DNA of 64,000 nt from Blastococcus carthaginiensis. GTDB taxonomy: Bacteria > Actinomycetota > Actinomycetes > Mycobacteriales > Geodermatophilaceae. The position numbers were made by a program, and so were the translations under genes. The stretch lies in the NCBI RefSeq assembly GCF_030731085.1, contig NZ_JASNFN010000011.1, positions 124,001-188,000 of the forward strand, given 5' to 3'. Under the pieces are notes generated by a model. That model was given only the letters and a program-made list of their open reading frames with translations. It ran no database searches and was not told the origin of the DNA. Position 1 is the first letter of the stretch. Each line of letters opens with the position of its first letter. Of this stretch, positions 53,096-61,487 are shown piece by piece.

Positions 53096-53956
53096 GTGGA
53101 CCGGTTGATCCGTCTGCTGTCCGTCGCCGCGCTCGGTGCCGGTTTCCTCCTCGTCGCCCCCACCGGCGCGGGGGCCGCCACCGAGGGCGCCGGGCTCTTG
53201 CGCCTGGCGCACCTGTCACCGGACACCCCGGCGGTCGACGTCTACGTCGACTCGGTCGCCGACCCGGGGGACGGGACGGCGCTGCTCACCGTGCCCGGTG
53301 TCGGTTACGGGACCATCTCCGACTACCAGGACGTGCCGGCGGGTGTCTACACGGTGAGCATGCGGCAGGCCGGCGCCGACCCGTCCGCTCCGGCGGTCCT
53401 GTCGACCACCGTGGAGATCGGCGACGGCGACGTGCGCACCGTCGCCGGGGTCGGGCCCTTCGCCGATCTGGGCCTCGAGGTGCTCGAGGACGACCTCACG
53501 CTCGCGCCGTCCGGCCAGGCCCGCGTGCGGATCATCTCCGCCGCCGCCTCGGCGCTGACGCTGGACGCCGCCGTCGGCGGCACGGACCTCGCCACCGACC
53601 TGGCGTTCGCCGAGGCCGGCGACTACGCCACCGTGGCCGGCGACGCCGGATCGTTGCAGCTGACGGTGGACGGCGAGCCCACCGAACTGCCGCTGGAGCT
53701 GGCACCCGGCTCCGTGTACAGCCTCTTCGTCCTCGACCAGCCAGGGGGCGGGCTGACCGTGCGCCCGGTCCTGGACGCCGCAGGCCCGGGCGTGGTCCCG
53801 ACCGGCGGTGTGGAGGCGGGAGCCGGCGGGGCGGCGGGGGCCGGAGGTCCGCTCCCCGCCGTCGTGGCCGGCGCCGCCGGTCTGACGCTCCTCACCGGCC
53901 TGCTGCTGGCTGCGTGGTCGCGCCGCGACCCGCCCCGGCACGCCGCCGGTTCCTGA
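53096..53956 (+). CDS. DUF4397-domain cell-surface protein
   Basis: A 286-residue exported protein. The signal peptide (LIRLLSVAALGAGFLLVAPTGAGA) is followed by two DUF4397 immunoglobulin-like repeats (LLRLAHLSPDTPAVDVYVDS near residue 33 and ARVRIISAAASALTLDAAVG near 140), a Gly/Ala spacer and a C-terminal hydrophobic helix with a basic end (LTLLTGLLLAAWSRRDPPRH). This is a cell-wall sorting-signal layout, though no clear LPxTG is present (GGPLPAV precedes the helix). The sortase gene starts 10 bp downstream and is the likely partner. Confidence 0.82.
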   Translation: MDRLIRLLSVAALGAGFLLVAPTGAGAATEGAGLLRLAHLSPDTPAVDVYVDSVADPGDGTALLTVPGVGYGTISDYQDVPAGVYTVSMRQAGADPSAPAVLSTTVEIGDGDVRTVAGVGPFADLGLEVLEDDLTLAPSGQARVRIISAAASALTLDAAVGGTDLATDLAFAEAGDYATVAGDAGSLQLTVDGEPTELPLELAPGSVYSLFVLDQPGGGLTVRPVLDAAGPGVVPTGGVEAGAGGAAGAGGPLPAVVAGAAGLTLLTGLLLAAWSRRDPPRHAAGS

Positions 53957-53966
53957 GGCGGGCCCG

Positions 53967-54587
53967 GTGGGCTCCCACCGTCGGCCGCGACGGCCCGTAC
54001 CGACGCTGCTGCGGCTGCTCGCCGGCACCGCGCTGGTCTCGGGCACGGTCGCACTGGTGTCCCCCGACGCGGACCCTCCGGCGGCAGAGGTCATCGCGGA
54101 TGCACCGGCCCCCCTGGTGGCCGGGTACGGCACCGCGGTCACGGCGGCATCGCCGGTCCGGGTCCGACTCCCGGCGATCGGCGTGGACAGCCCGCTGGTC
54201 GAGCTCGGCGTCGACGGCGTCGGCGCCCTGGAGCCGCCCGCGGACCACACCCGCGCCGGCTGGTTCACCGGGGGGCCGGCCCCCGGTGCCGTCGGGCCGT
54301 CCGTGATCGCCGGGCACGTCGACTCCCGGGACGGGCCCGCCGTGTTCTTCCGGTTGGACGAACTGGTGGCCGGCGACGAGGTGCTGGTGGACCGGGCCGA
54401 CGGCACGACGGTGCGCTTCACCGTGACCGGTGCCGAACGGTTCCCGAAGGACCGGTTCCCGACCGAGGAGGTCTACGGCCCGACACCCCGGGCCGAGCTC
54501 CGGCTGATCACCTGCGGCGGGGAGTTCGATGCCGCGATGGGCAGCTACCGGGACAACGTCGTCGTCTCGGCCCGTCTCGCGACGTGA
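53967..54587 (+). CDS. Class F sortase
   Basis: Membrane-anchored transpeptidase of 206 residues. N-terminal TM helix (about 12-32), then the sortase beta-barrel with His117 (SVIAGHVDSRDG), catalytic Cys183 (LRLITCGGEFD) and Arg195 (SYRDNVVVSA), all in the right order and spacing. Class F enzymes occur in actinobacteria; substrates are little known. The GTG start lies 10 bp after the DUF4397 gene, indicating an enzyme-substrate pair. A dispersed hairpin repeat follows the stop by 6 bp and could end transcription. Confidence 0.9.
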   Translation: MGSHRRPRRPVPTLLRLLAGTALVSGTVALVSPDADPPAAEVIADAPAPLVAGYGTAVTAASPVRVRLPAIGVDSPLVELGVDGVGALEPPADHTRAGWFTGGPAPGAVGPSVIAGHVDSRDGPAVFFRLDELVAGDEVLVDRADGTTVRFTVTGAERFPKDRFPTEEVYGPTPRAELRLITCGGEFDAAMGSYRDNVVVSARLAT

Positions 54588-54593
54588 GGGAAC

Positions 54594-54643
54594 GGCCTCC
54601 TGCAGGGGCCCGCTGCGAGCGTGCGAGCGGTGGGCGCAGGAGG
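54594..54643. repeat. Dispersed hairpin repeat, copy 2 (after sortase gene)
   Basis: Near reverse complement of the unit at 50588-50643: both share CTGCGAGCGTGCGAGCGGTG-type cores (CCGCGAGC... in the other copy) and CCTCCTGCAGG/GCAGGAGG ends. It lies between the convergent sortase and small-Cys-protein genes. Confidence 0.65.
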
Positions 54644-54650
54644 TGCTACG

Positions 54651-54956
54651 TCAACGCCGGCGCTCGCGCGAACGCCAGCACGCCGTGTGCCAGTGCCGCC
54701 GCCGGTCGGCCGCCGAGTCGACGTCCCACGGGTCCAGGTCGGAGTCCCGCACGTAGGCGGGCCAGGCCACCACGTGCGGTGTCCCGGTGCGGATCTCCTG
54801 GTCGCAGCCCGGGCAGCGGTAGGTCTTGCCGGTGGCGGCACCGGTGATCGGCCGCACGACCCAGTCGCCGTCGGCGGCCTCCTCGACCGGGTCGGCGCGC
54901 CGGACCGGTTCCCGACCACCAGGTCGGGAACCGGCCCGCGGGCGGCGACGGGGCAC
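54651..54956 (-). CDS. Small Cys/His protein, function unknown
   Basis: A 101-residue protein with a basic Pro/Arg-rich start and a conserved core: GKTYRCPGCDQEIRTGTPHV then a C-terminal HWHTACW. The CxxC plus HxxxC arrangement could bind one zinc ion. Similar short proteins, usually annotated as ATP/GTP-binding or hypothetical, are widespread in actinobacteria. The GTG start is 3 bp after the stop of the hydroxyacyl-CoA dehydrogenase gene, so the two form an operon, but no functional link is known. Confidence 0.75.
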   Translation of the reverse strand: MPRRRPRAGSRPGGREPVRRADPVEEAADGDWVVRPITGAATGKTYRCPGCDQEIRTGTPHVVAWPAYVRDSDLDPWDVDSAADRRRHWHTACWRSRERRR

Positions 54957-54959
54957 GCG

Positions 54960-56756
54960 TCAGCGGCTGGCGTAGTCCCGGAACCCGCGGCCGGTCTTGC
55001 GGCCGAGGTAGCCGGCGGTGACCAGGTGCTCCAGCAGGGGCGCCGGCGCGAAGCCCGGCTCGCGGAACTCGGTGTAGAGCTCCTTCTCGATCGCCAGCGA
55101 GACGTCGAGGCCCACGACGTCCAGCAGCTCGAACGGCCCCATCGGGTAGCCGCAGCCGACCTTCATGGCGGCGTCGATGTCGTCGGAGGTGGCGTAGTGC
55201 GCCTCCAGCATCTTCACCGCGTCGTTCAGGTACGGGAAGAGCAGCGCGTTGACGATGAAGCCGGCGCGGTCGGTGCAGGAGACGGCGTGCTTGCCCAGCT
55301 GCGCCGACACGGCGTGGACGGTGGCGGCGACGTCGGGCGCGGTCGAGATCGTCGAGACGACCTCGACGAGCTTCATGACCTGCGCGGGGTTGAAGAAGTG
55401 CATGCCCACGATGTCGGCCGGGCGGCCGCTGGCCTTGGCGCACTCGATGACCGGCAGGCTCGAGGTGGTGGTGGCGAGCACCGCCCCCGGCTTGGCGATC
55501 TCGCCGAGGTTGGCGAACAGCGCCTCTTTGACCGGGAGCGACTCCACGACGGCCTCGATGACCAGGTCGCGGTCGGCGAGGTCGTCCAGCGACGTGGTGC
55601 CGGAGACCCGGCCGAGGATCTCCTCCTTGGCCGCTTCGTCGAGGCGGCCGCGGACGACCTGCTTGTCCAGGGACTTGGTGAGCGCCGTGGTGACGCCCTC
55701 GACCTTCTCGGGCGAGCGGGCGACGAAGCGCACGTCGTAGCCGCCCTTGGCGGCGACCTCGATGATGCCGGTGGCCATCGTGCCCGAGCCGACGACGCCG
55801 ACGGTCCGCACCTCGCGGGCGCCGGCCGCGGCACCGCCCGGGGTGGGGGTCTGCGCATCGGCGACGACCTCGGCCGAGCCCGGTTCGGCGTAGGTGTAGA
55901 AGCCGCGCCCGGACTTCCGGCCCAGCAGCCCGGCGGTCATCATCTGCTTGATCACGGGGCTGGGCGCGTGCAGCCGGTTCCGCGACTGCTTGTACATCGT
56001 GTCGAGGATCTCGTAGGCGGTGTCGATGCCGATGAGGTCCATGAGCGACAGCGGACCCATGGGCAGCCCGCAGCCCAGACGCATCGCGGCGTCGATGTCC
56101 TCGCGCGAGGCGTAGCGGTTCTCGTACATGGAGACCGCGTGGTTGAGGTAGCCGAAGAGCAGGGCGTTGGCGATGAAGCCGGCCTTGTCGCCGATGGTCA
56201 CGTCGACCTTGCCCAGCCGGTCGGCGAGCGCCTCGACGGTCTCGACGACCTCGGGCTCGGTGACGACGGTGCGGACCACCTCGACCAGCTTCATGACCGG
56301 CGCGGGGTTGAAGAAGTGCATCCCGATGACCTTGCTCGGCCGCCCGGTGACCACCGACAGCTCGGTCACCGACAGGCTGGAGGTGTTGGTCGCCAGGATC
56401 GTGTCCGGCGGGCAGATCTTGTCCAGCTTGGCGAAGACGTCGGCCTTGAGCTCCATGCGCTCGGGGATGGCCTCGATGACCAGCTCCGCGTTCGCCAGGT
56501 CCTCCAGCGAGGTGGAGAAGCGGATCCGCTCGAAGATCGCGTCCCGGTCGGCGGGGTCGAGCTTGCCGCGGGCGACCGCCCGGTCGGTCGACTGCTCCAC
56601 GTGACCCCGGCCGCGCGCCAGCGCGTCCTCACCGGTCTCCACGGCGGTGACCGACAGCCCCGCCCGCGCGAGCACCTCCGTGATGCCGGCACCCATGGTG
56701 CCCAGCCCCACGACGCCGACCTCGTTCAGTTCCCTGGCCACGTTGCCATCTCCCAT
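54960..56756 (-). CDS. Double-length 3-hydroxyacyl-CoA dehydrogenase (two fused copies)
   Basis: NAD-dependent oxidation of 3-hydroxyacyl-CoA in beta-oxidation or the crotonyl-CoA route. The 598 residues are two complete HCDH units in tandem, each with a GxGxxG Rossmann start (VGVVGLGTMGAGITEVLARA near 12; VGVVGSGTMATGIIEVAAKG near 315), the IGMHFFNPAPVMKLVEVV or VGMHFFNPAQVMKLVEVV catalytic His segment, GFIANALLF or GFIVNALLF and a GRKSGRGFY or GRKTGRGFR end. Single units are about 285 residues. There is no crotonase domain, so it is not a classic FadB. An inverted repeat 51-68 bp upstream is shared with ccr. Confidence 0.92.
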   Translation of the reverse strand: MGDGNVARELNEVGVVGLGTMGAGITEVLARAGLSVTAVETGEDALARGRGHVEQSTDRAVARGKLDPADRDAIFERIRFSTSLEDLANAELVIEAIPERMELKADVFAKLDKICPPDTILATNTSSLSVTELSVVTGRPSKVIGMHFFNPAPVMKLVEVVRTVVTEPEVVETVEALADRLGKVDVTIGDKAGFIANALLFGYLNHAVSMYENRYASREDIDAAMRLGCGLPMGPLSLMDLIGIDTAYEILDTMYKQSRNRLHAPSPVIKQMMTAGLLGRKSGRGFYTYAEPGSAEVVADAQTPTPGGAAAGAREVRTVGVVGSGTMATGIIEVAAKGGYDVRFVARSPEKVEGVTTALTKSLDKQVVRGRLDEAAKEEILGRVSGTTSLDDLADRDLVIEAVVESLPVKEALFANLGEIAKPGAVLATTTSSLPVIECAKASGRPADIVGMHFFNPAQVMKLVEVVSTISTAPDVAATVHAVSAQLGKHAVSCTDRAGFIVNALLFPYLNDAVKMLEAHYATSDDIDAAMKVGCGYPMGPFELLDVVGLDVSLAIEKELYTEFREPGFAPAPLLEHLVTAGYLGRKTGRGFRDYASR

Positions 56757-56806
56757 CGCCGGTGATCGCGGGGAAGTCTCTCACCCCGGCCACCCGGGGC
56801 CGCAGG

Positions 56807-56824
56807 GGCTACCGGCAGGTAGCC
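56807..56824. promoter_or_regulatory. Putative acyl-CoA regulon operator (hydroxyacyl-CoA dehydrogenase copy)
   Basis: GGCTACCGGCAGGTAGCC, a perfect 7-bp inverted repeat with 4-bp spacer, 51-68 bp upstream of the dehydrogenase ATG; same architecture as the ccr and etfB sites. Confidence 0.6.
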
Positions 56825-56881
56825 ACGGCACCGTCCGGAGGCCCGCCCCGGTCGAGCGGAGGGTGGAGGGACGGCGTCCTC

Positions 56882-56959
56882 TCAGAAGAGACGCTGGGTC
56901 GGGTCGTCGGTGCCCTTGAGCACGGCGTAGTCGACGGTCACGCAGTCGATGCCGCGGTC
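56882..56959 (-). pseudogene. nucS: 3' end fragment of nucS (mismatch endonuclease)
   Basis: The minus strand encodes DRGIDCVTVDYAVLKGTDDP followed by TQRLF and a stop. This matches the C-terminus of actinobacterial NucS/EndoMS (the LxDRGxxCVxVDYxxLRG...RLF tail) as I remember it, and nucS lies near this acyl-CoA/glucan block in M. tuberculosis. Upstream of the Asp codon (56957-56959) the similarity stops and foreign DNA begins. The remaining 5' part of the gene should lie at the far end of the inserted element, outside the window, possibly with a restored 3' end. Confidence 0.65.
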
Positions 56960-57441
56960 CTGTGTTCTATGACCCTCCCAGACTCCTCGCGGACCACTGC
57001 GCCCGACCGCACACACGGTTGGACGCGACAACGTCCATGCCCCCATCCCTCCCGTCGGAAGCCGTCGCATCAACGGTGACCCAGCCGTCGGTTCAGGCAG
57101 CGGCAGGTCCGCTGTTCCTCTCGCACACGCATGTCAGTCGCCCGCGACGCCCATGCTGGGCTCGCCTGCGGCGACTTTTGTGTTGCATCGACACGTAACT
57201 CTGACGGCGACCGTTCACTGCCAGCGCCTCGTCTTCACAACTGACTCGACCACGTGCCGTTGACCTGCACGTTTAACGCCCTCCCCAAGAGAGGGGAATG
57301 GCATAACGACCGCAGGCACGAGTGCGATCGGTGAGTTTATTGCGCCTGGAACAGTTTATTCCCGCCGGGCGCACAATCGCACACCGCAACGGCGCGCCAG
57401 GACTAGCGCGGAATCTTCCATGCCCCTGTAGTGCGGCGCTA
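56960..57441. other. Left end of the element, no convincing gene
   Basis: About 480 bp between the nucS fragment and the first recombinase. It should contain the left recombination site (core near 56950-56965, GCCGCGGTCC) and the promoter of the recombinase operon. A small hairpin CCTCCCC/GAGGGG lies near 57281-57298. The recombinase frame extends back to a GTG at 57322, so part of this stretch could be coding. Confidence 0.5.
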
Positions 57442-58629
57442 ATGGATGACCTCAGGCTCTCGGTCATGTCAGTCTTCAAGTCGACGATGGTGGGTACGGG
57501 CGCAGCGCAGCGCCGCATCGTTGTGGACACCGAGTCACTTCTTCCCCACGTGGACAGCCTCGCCTATCTCCGAGAGAAGGCGGAGCATCAGCCCAGCACG
57601 GCAGACACGTACGCATCACGACTGCCGATCTTCTTCACCTGGCAGACGGAGCGGCAACTCTCTTATCTGGAAGCCGCAGAGAGGTTCGCAGACTTCCTAA
57701 ACTTCCTACGTGTCACGCCAGTGACTCGCCAGGGTCGCGGACAGAATCGCACACGTAATCTCCAGCAGAACAACAACATCCTGATCGCCGTGCGCGACCT
57801 GTATGACCACCTGGTCAGCCACGGGCTGGTGGCAAACGAGGCCCTTGACCTCCTCTGGGTCTATGTAGACAGGCGGGATAGGACGGTCCGCAGGCCCCGG
57901 CACGCCTTTGCTCCGTCGAAGCCGAGTCGGCCGAACATGCCTAACCCCGACGAAGCCCTACGAATCCTCGATGCAGTGGCTGCGGAGGACAACCCCAGGA
58001 ACTTTTTCATCTACACCCTCTTGAGCCTGCTCCCATTGAGGATTGGGACGGTGGCCGGTTTCCGGCGCTACGACCTTCACGCGGTCCCGGACGCAGTCGA
58101 GTACGCGCTGCTCGATCCCTGGGGATTGAAGGAGGGGCGCGAGGACCTATGTCGCGTCCGAGGCCCACACTTGCATGTTGTCAAACGGTTCGACAATCCC
58201 AACCGTGCCCTGGCAAAGACGGGAGACGGTCGCGCCTATCCGATGGATCCACTGATGCTGGTCGCCTATGACCTCTACACAGCCCAACGACTCAACCTTG
58301 CGCCCGACGCTGACGACAATGACATGCTCCTCGTCGTCCTCGGTGATCCCACGCGACGCGGACAAGCCCTGAGCATCAAGAGCATCCGGTCGATGGTGGC
58401 CCGGTGGGGTCGGCAGGCTGGCGTTCCAGACCTGCGCCCACACGCACTTCGCCACTACTGGGCGTCCTCCGCACTAGACGAGGGCGCCTCCATCGAAGTT
58501 GTGCAGGAGATGCTCGGCCACGCGAGCCCCGAGACGACTCGCAGCATCTACGTCCACATCTCACAAGAGGCCATGGCTAAGGCGACCGAGAAGAGAGCAC
58601 GTTACCTCCGGGAGGGGCGCAACCCATGA
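57442..58629 (+). CDS. Tyrosine recombinase (TnpA-like of Tn554-type element)
   Basis: Site-specific integrase of about 395 residues. An N-terminal SAM-like core-binding domain (ADTYASRLPIFFTWQTERQL) precedes the catalytic domain with the full set of residues: Arg200 (LLPLRIGTVAGF), His334 and Arg337 (RPHALRHYWASS), His360 (EMLGHASPETT) and nucleophile Tyr370 (SIYVHIS). The start is uncertain: the ATG at 57442 was chosen, but a GTG at 57322 or an ATG at 57466 are possible. Its stop overlaps the next ATG (ATGA), starting a four-gene coupled series. Confidence 0.9.
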   Translation: MDDLRLSVMSVFKSTMVGTGAAQRRIVVDTESLLPHVDSLAYLREKAEHQPSTADTYASRLPIFFTWQTERQLSYLEAAERFADFLNFLRVTPVTRQGRGQNRTRNLQQNNNILIAVRDLYDHLVSHGLVANEALDLLWVYVDRRDRTVRRPRHAFAPSKPSRPNMPNPDEALRILDAVAAEDNPRNFFIYTLLSLLPLRIGTVAGFRRYDLHAVPDAVEYALLDPWGLKEGREDLCRVRGPHLHVVKRFDNPNRALAKTGDGRAYPMDPLMLVAYDLYTAQRLNLAPDADDNDMLLVVLGDPTRRGQALSIKSIRSMVARWGRQAGVPDLRPHALRHYWASSALDEGASIEVVQEMLGHASPETTRSIYVHISQEAMAKATEKRARYLREGRNP

Positions 58630-61487
58630 CCACTGGAGCCCTCAGAGTCATCGAGACCATCCTCAATGATTACACCCCCACCACGACGACCGCAGACATC
58701 GAAGGAGCGATCGACTACAACGTACTCGCAGGCTTTGGTACGTACGATGACGCAACTGCCGTTTTCGTGCCGGACCTCAATCATTCGGTGTTCAAGACGA
58801 ACATTTGCGACCTCGACGGATGCTCGCGCATTCGCAGGCACCCGCCCTACTGCACTACGCATCGCGAGCGCTGGGTGAAGGCCGGTAAGCCCGACGACCC
58901 CGAGCACTGGATAGGTCTTGAGGTAGCGGGCATGCGAGCAGTAACAGTCCCAAAGGAGTTACCGTTGTGCCTGATCTGCCGAGTGCCCGACCACGAGCGC
59001 CCAGCCATGAACGACAAGCCGTTCTGCCTTACCCACCACTCGGGCTGGATGCGTGCCCGTAAGACAAGCACTTGCTACGACGACCCTCAAGTATTCGTTG
59101 CCGAGCGCGCCCCCCTCACCTCACGGCGCGGCGGTCCTCTACCCACCATGCCCCCCTGCGCCCTCTGCGGCGGGCAGGGGTATCGCGGGTGGGGAGAGCG
59201 AACTCCTGGCACCAACGCAGCGGCAAGGGCCCTCTGTGTTCACCACTTCCATGCGGCGTATCACCTCCGCAGTCATAAGGGCTACGACTACGGGGAGGCG
59301 CTCGCCGAACTACATCGACGCGCTACGGACAAGAACTACTCGAACGAACTTCACTTGGGGTTCCTCTCGCCCCGCGTGCGTTCACAAGTCCTAATCCTGT
59401 TTCTGCACTTGCTCACCAACGGATACAAGAATCCGCACGGCGATGTGGTCGAACTCCTGAACATCCTCCGTCACACCCCCGTAACCGACATCATGCTGCT
59501 TTCCGATCACGTCGTAGCGAGGGGAAGCCGCAGGATGGCTGCACTTGCGAAGCGGGTGCTGCGGCGCCACTTCGCTACTCCGCAAGCCGAGCGCACCAAG
59601 CCGGTCTGGGACCTGTCTGTTTGGGGCAAGTCCGGCGCTAGCGCTGGTTACCTCAACTTCGCGAGGATCACGCAACCTTGGTTGCGAGAGGCCGTTCAGA
59701 CCTACGTCTACGACTTCGTCGATACCAAGGCGCTGGACACCCTTCGCGCATGGTTGGACGCCTTCAATAATCTGTCAGCGTCGCTCCGCTTGCGCTCCGC
59801 CGAGGGCAACGATTTCACAATGCTGGACCGCGAGGACATTCATAACCTCTTGCGCTTCATGGAGTCCCGCAGGGTCATGGGCTCAATGTCGGGCTCTCGC
59901 CGGTGGGCGCAACTCGGCCACATCAAGATGCTGCTGGACGAGTTGCAGGACCGCCACCAAGGAGGACAGTTACGCAGCCAAGGGCTGCGTCCCGCCTTTC
60001 GACTGCACCGGAAAGACATTCCCTCCCGACCGAAGAAGCCTCGCTCGGAGGTCGGAAAGGCGCTGCCGCCAGAAGTCATGTCCTTCTTGCTCACGCCTGA
60101 GAACCTTGACCGCGCCGTTCCAATGTTCCAGCGCCTGTTCCGTCTGGAGGCTGCCGTCGGGCGACGACCGTCAGAGTTGTCCTCCTTGCCGCTCGATTGC
60201 CTCGTAGAAGAGGACGGCGTCCCGAAACTGCGGGTTGACATGCCGAAAGTCCACATTGTTGGGTACCTCATTCCCCTCGCAGGCGAGGAGGATGCAATCA
60301 CCGCTATCCGAGAGCAGCAGCAGATCGTCCGAAGGGATTTCCCGCACACCCCGATCAATGATCTCGCACTCTGGCCCTCGCCAATGCTCAATCCGAATGG
60401 AACCGTGCCGGTTTCTCCTACATGGTTCAGGGTGGCCATGGGCCTCTGGCTTCGAAGCCTTCCTCCCATCCCGGCACCTGAACAGATCCGTAGCGGCTAC
60501 GCCACTCCTGACATACCTACCAAGCCAGACGGACAGGACGACGATGAAGTTATCGATGAGGAAGAGGCGCGGGACAACAGCGGCTCGGACGACGAGGAGG
60601 ATGCGGCGGATGCAGCCGATCTGGTTGCTGACGGCCAGGCCAGTGGTGGGGCAAACGTATCGCTCCTAGATCTCGACCGCAGAGAGCGGGCCGAGAATCC
60701 CCGCGTGCGGACCTTCCCGAAGCACAAGGTGTTCCCCTACGCCTTACGCCACACGTACGCACAAACGCATGCGGATGCCGGTACAGACCCCCACGTGCTT
60801 CAAGAACTAATGGGGCACGAAACCGTCGCCACGACGATGATCTACTACCGACTGCCAATGGAACGGAAGATCGAAGCGACCGCAAGGGTAGCGGCCCTCA
60901 CAGCGGTCAACTGGTACGGGCGTAGATACGCCGTCGGTCCTGGGGTCGATTTGTCCGCAGAGGACGCGAAGGCTTTGATGCGCGCGCAGGTAGTTCCACA
61001 TGGATACTGCGCCGAACCGTCGGTGCTCGCCTCTGGCGCCCGCGCCTGTCCTGCCGGTTTCGCCTGTGGGCCGTGCAGGCACTTCTCGACCGATGCGGGG
61101 CATCTCCCGGAACTGTACGAGCACTGGAACCGGCTTATTGAGTCGCGGGAGCACGTACTCGGGCCGGAAAGCCCATTTGCGACCGAGGACATGAGGCGCC
61201 TCCGCGCCCAAGTTATCCAGGCGGAGGCCAATGCCGTATTCGACCTAATCGAGCAGTGCCAGGACGCGGTGCGGCGTCTTCCTGAGGAAGAGGCGCAGAC
61301 GGTGCTCATGGCGATCCAAGACCTGCGCAGACAGCGACGAGAGTTCAGCCGACTGATTCCGGACAACGTTCGGACGGTGGTACGGCTTGACATCACGGAC
61401 GTGCAGCCGTTTGTCCGTGGCGCGGGAACCGGCTACGAGGGCCTGGAACGTGAAATGAAGCGGCGGACCACCGGAGTGGTGAAGTGA
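58626..61487 (+). CDS. Large tyrosine recombinase (TnpB-like) with Cys-rich N-terminus
   Basis: A 953-residue second recombinase. The N-terminal 200 residues carry several Cys/His groups that look like small zinc modules (CDLDGCSR...CTTH, CLICRVPDHE...CLTHH, CALCGGQG...CVHHF). The catalytic domain follows: Arg514 (AVGRRPSELSSL), Arg708 in PYALRHTYAQTHADAG, His731 (LMGHETVATT) and Tyr740/741. The usual first His of the HxxR box is a Tyr (YALR), so activity might depend on its partner. An acidic insert (DDDEVIDEEEARDNSGSDDE) splits the domain, and a further Cys-rich segment (ACPAGFACGPCRHF) follows it. Longer than Tn554 TnpB (about 630). Overlaps both neighbours by 4 nt. Confidence 0.87.
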   Translation: MTTGALRVIETILNDYTPTTTTADIEGAIDYNVLAGFGTYDDATAVFVPDLNHSVFKTNICDLDGCSRIRRHPPYCTTHRERWVKAGKPDDPEHWIGLEVAGMRAVTVPKELPLCLICRVPDHERPAMNDKPFCLTHHSGWMRARKTSTCYDDPQVFVAERAPLTSRRGGPLPTMPPCALCGGQGYRGWGERTPGTNAAARALCVHHFHAAYHLRSHKGYDYGEALAELHRRATDKNYSNELHLGFLSPRVRSQVLILFLHLLTNGYKNPHGDVVELLNILRHTPVTDIMLLSDHVVARGSRRMAALAKRVLRRHFATPQAERTKPVWDLSVWGKSGASAGYLNFARITQPWLREAVQTYVYDFVDTKALDTLRAWLDAFNNLSASLRLRSAEGNDFTMLDREDIHNLLRFMESRRVMGSMSGSRRWAQLGHIKMLLDELQDRHQGGQLRSQGLRPAFRLHRKDIPSRPKKPRSEVGKALPPEVMSFLLTPENLDRAVPMFQRLFRLEAAVGRRPSELSSLPLDCLVEEDGVPKLRVDMPKVHIVGYLIPLAGEEDAITAIREQQQIVRRDFPHTPINDLALWPSPMLNPNGTVPVSPTWFRVAMGLWLRSLPPIPAPEQIRSGYATPDIPTKPDGQDDDEVIDEEEARDNSGSDDEEDAADAADLVADGQASGGANVSLLDLDRRERAENPRVRTFPKHKVFPYALRHTYAQTHADAGTDPHVLQELMGHETVATTMIYYRLPMERKIEATARVAALTAVNWYGRRYAVGPGVDLSAEDAKALMRAQVVPHGYCAEPSVLASGARACPAGFACGPCRHFSTDAGHLPELYEHWNRLIESREHVLGPESPFATEDMRRLRAQVIQAEANAVFDLIEQCQDAVRRLPEEEAQTVLMAIQDLRRQRREFSRLIPDNVRTVVRLDITDVQPFVRGAGTGYEGLEREMKRRTTGVVK

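Noticed and set aside
54960..56756. Classic FadB multifunctional beta-oxidation protein
   Set aside because: No crotonase domain is present; both halves are dehydrogenase units.
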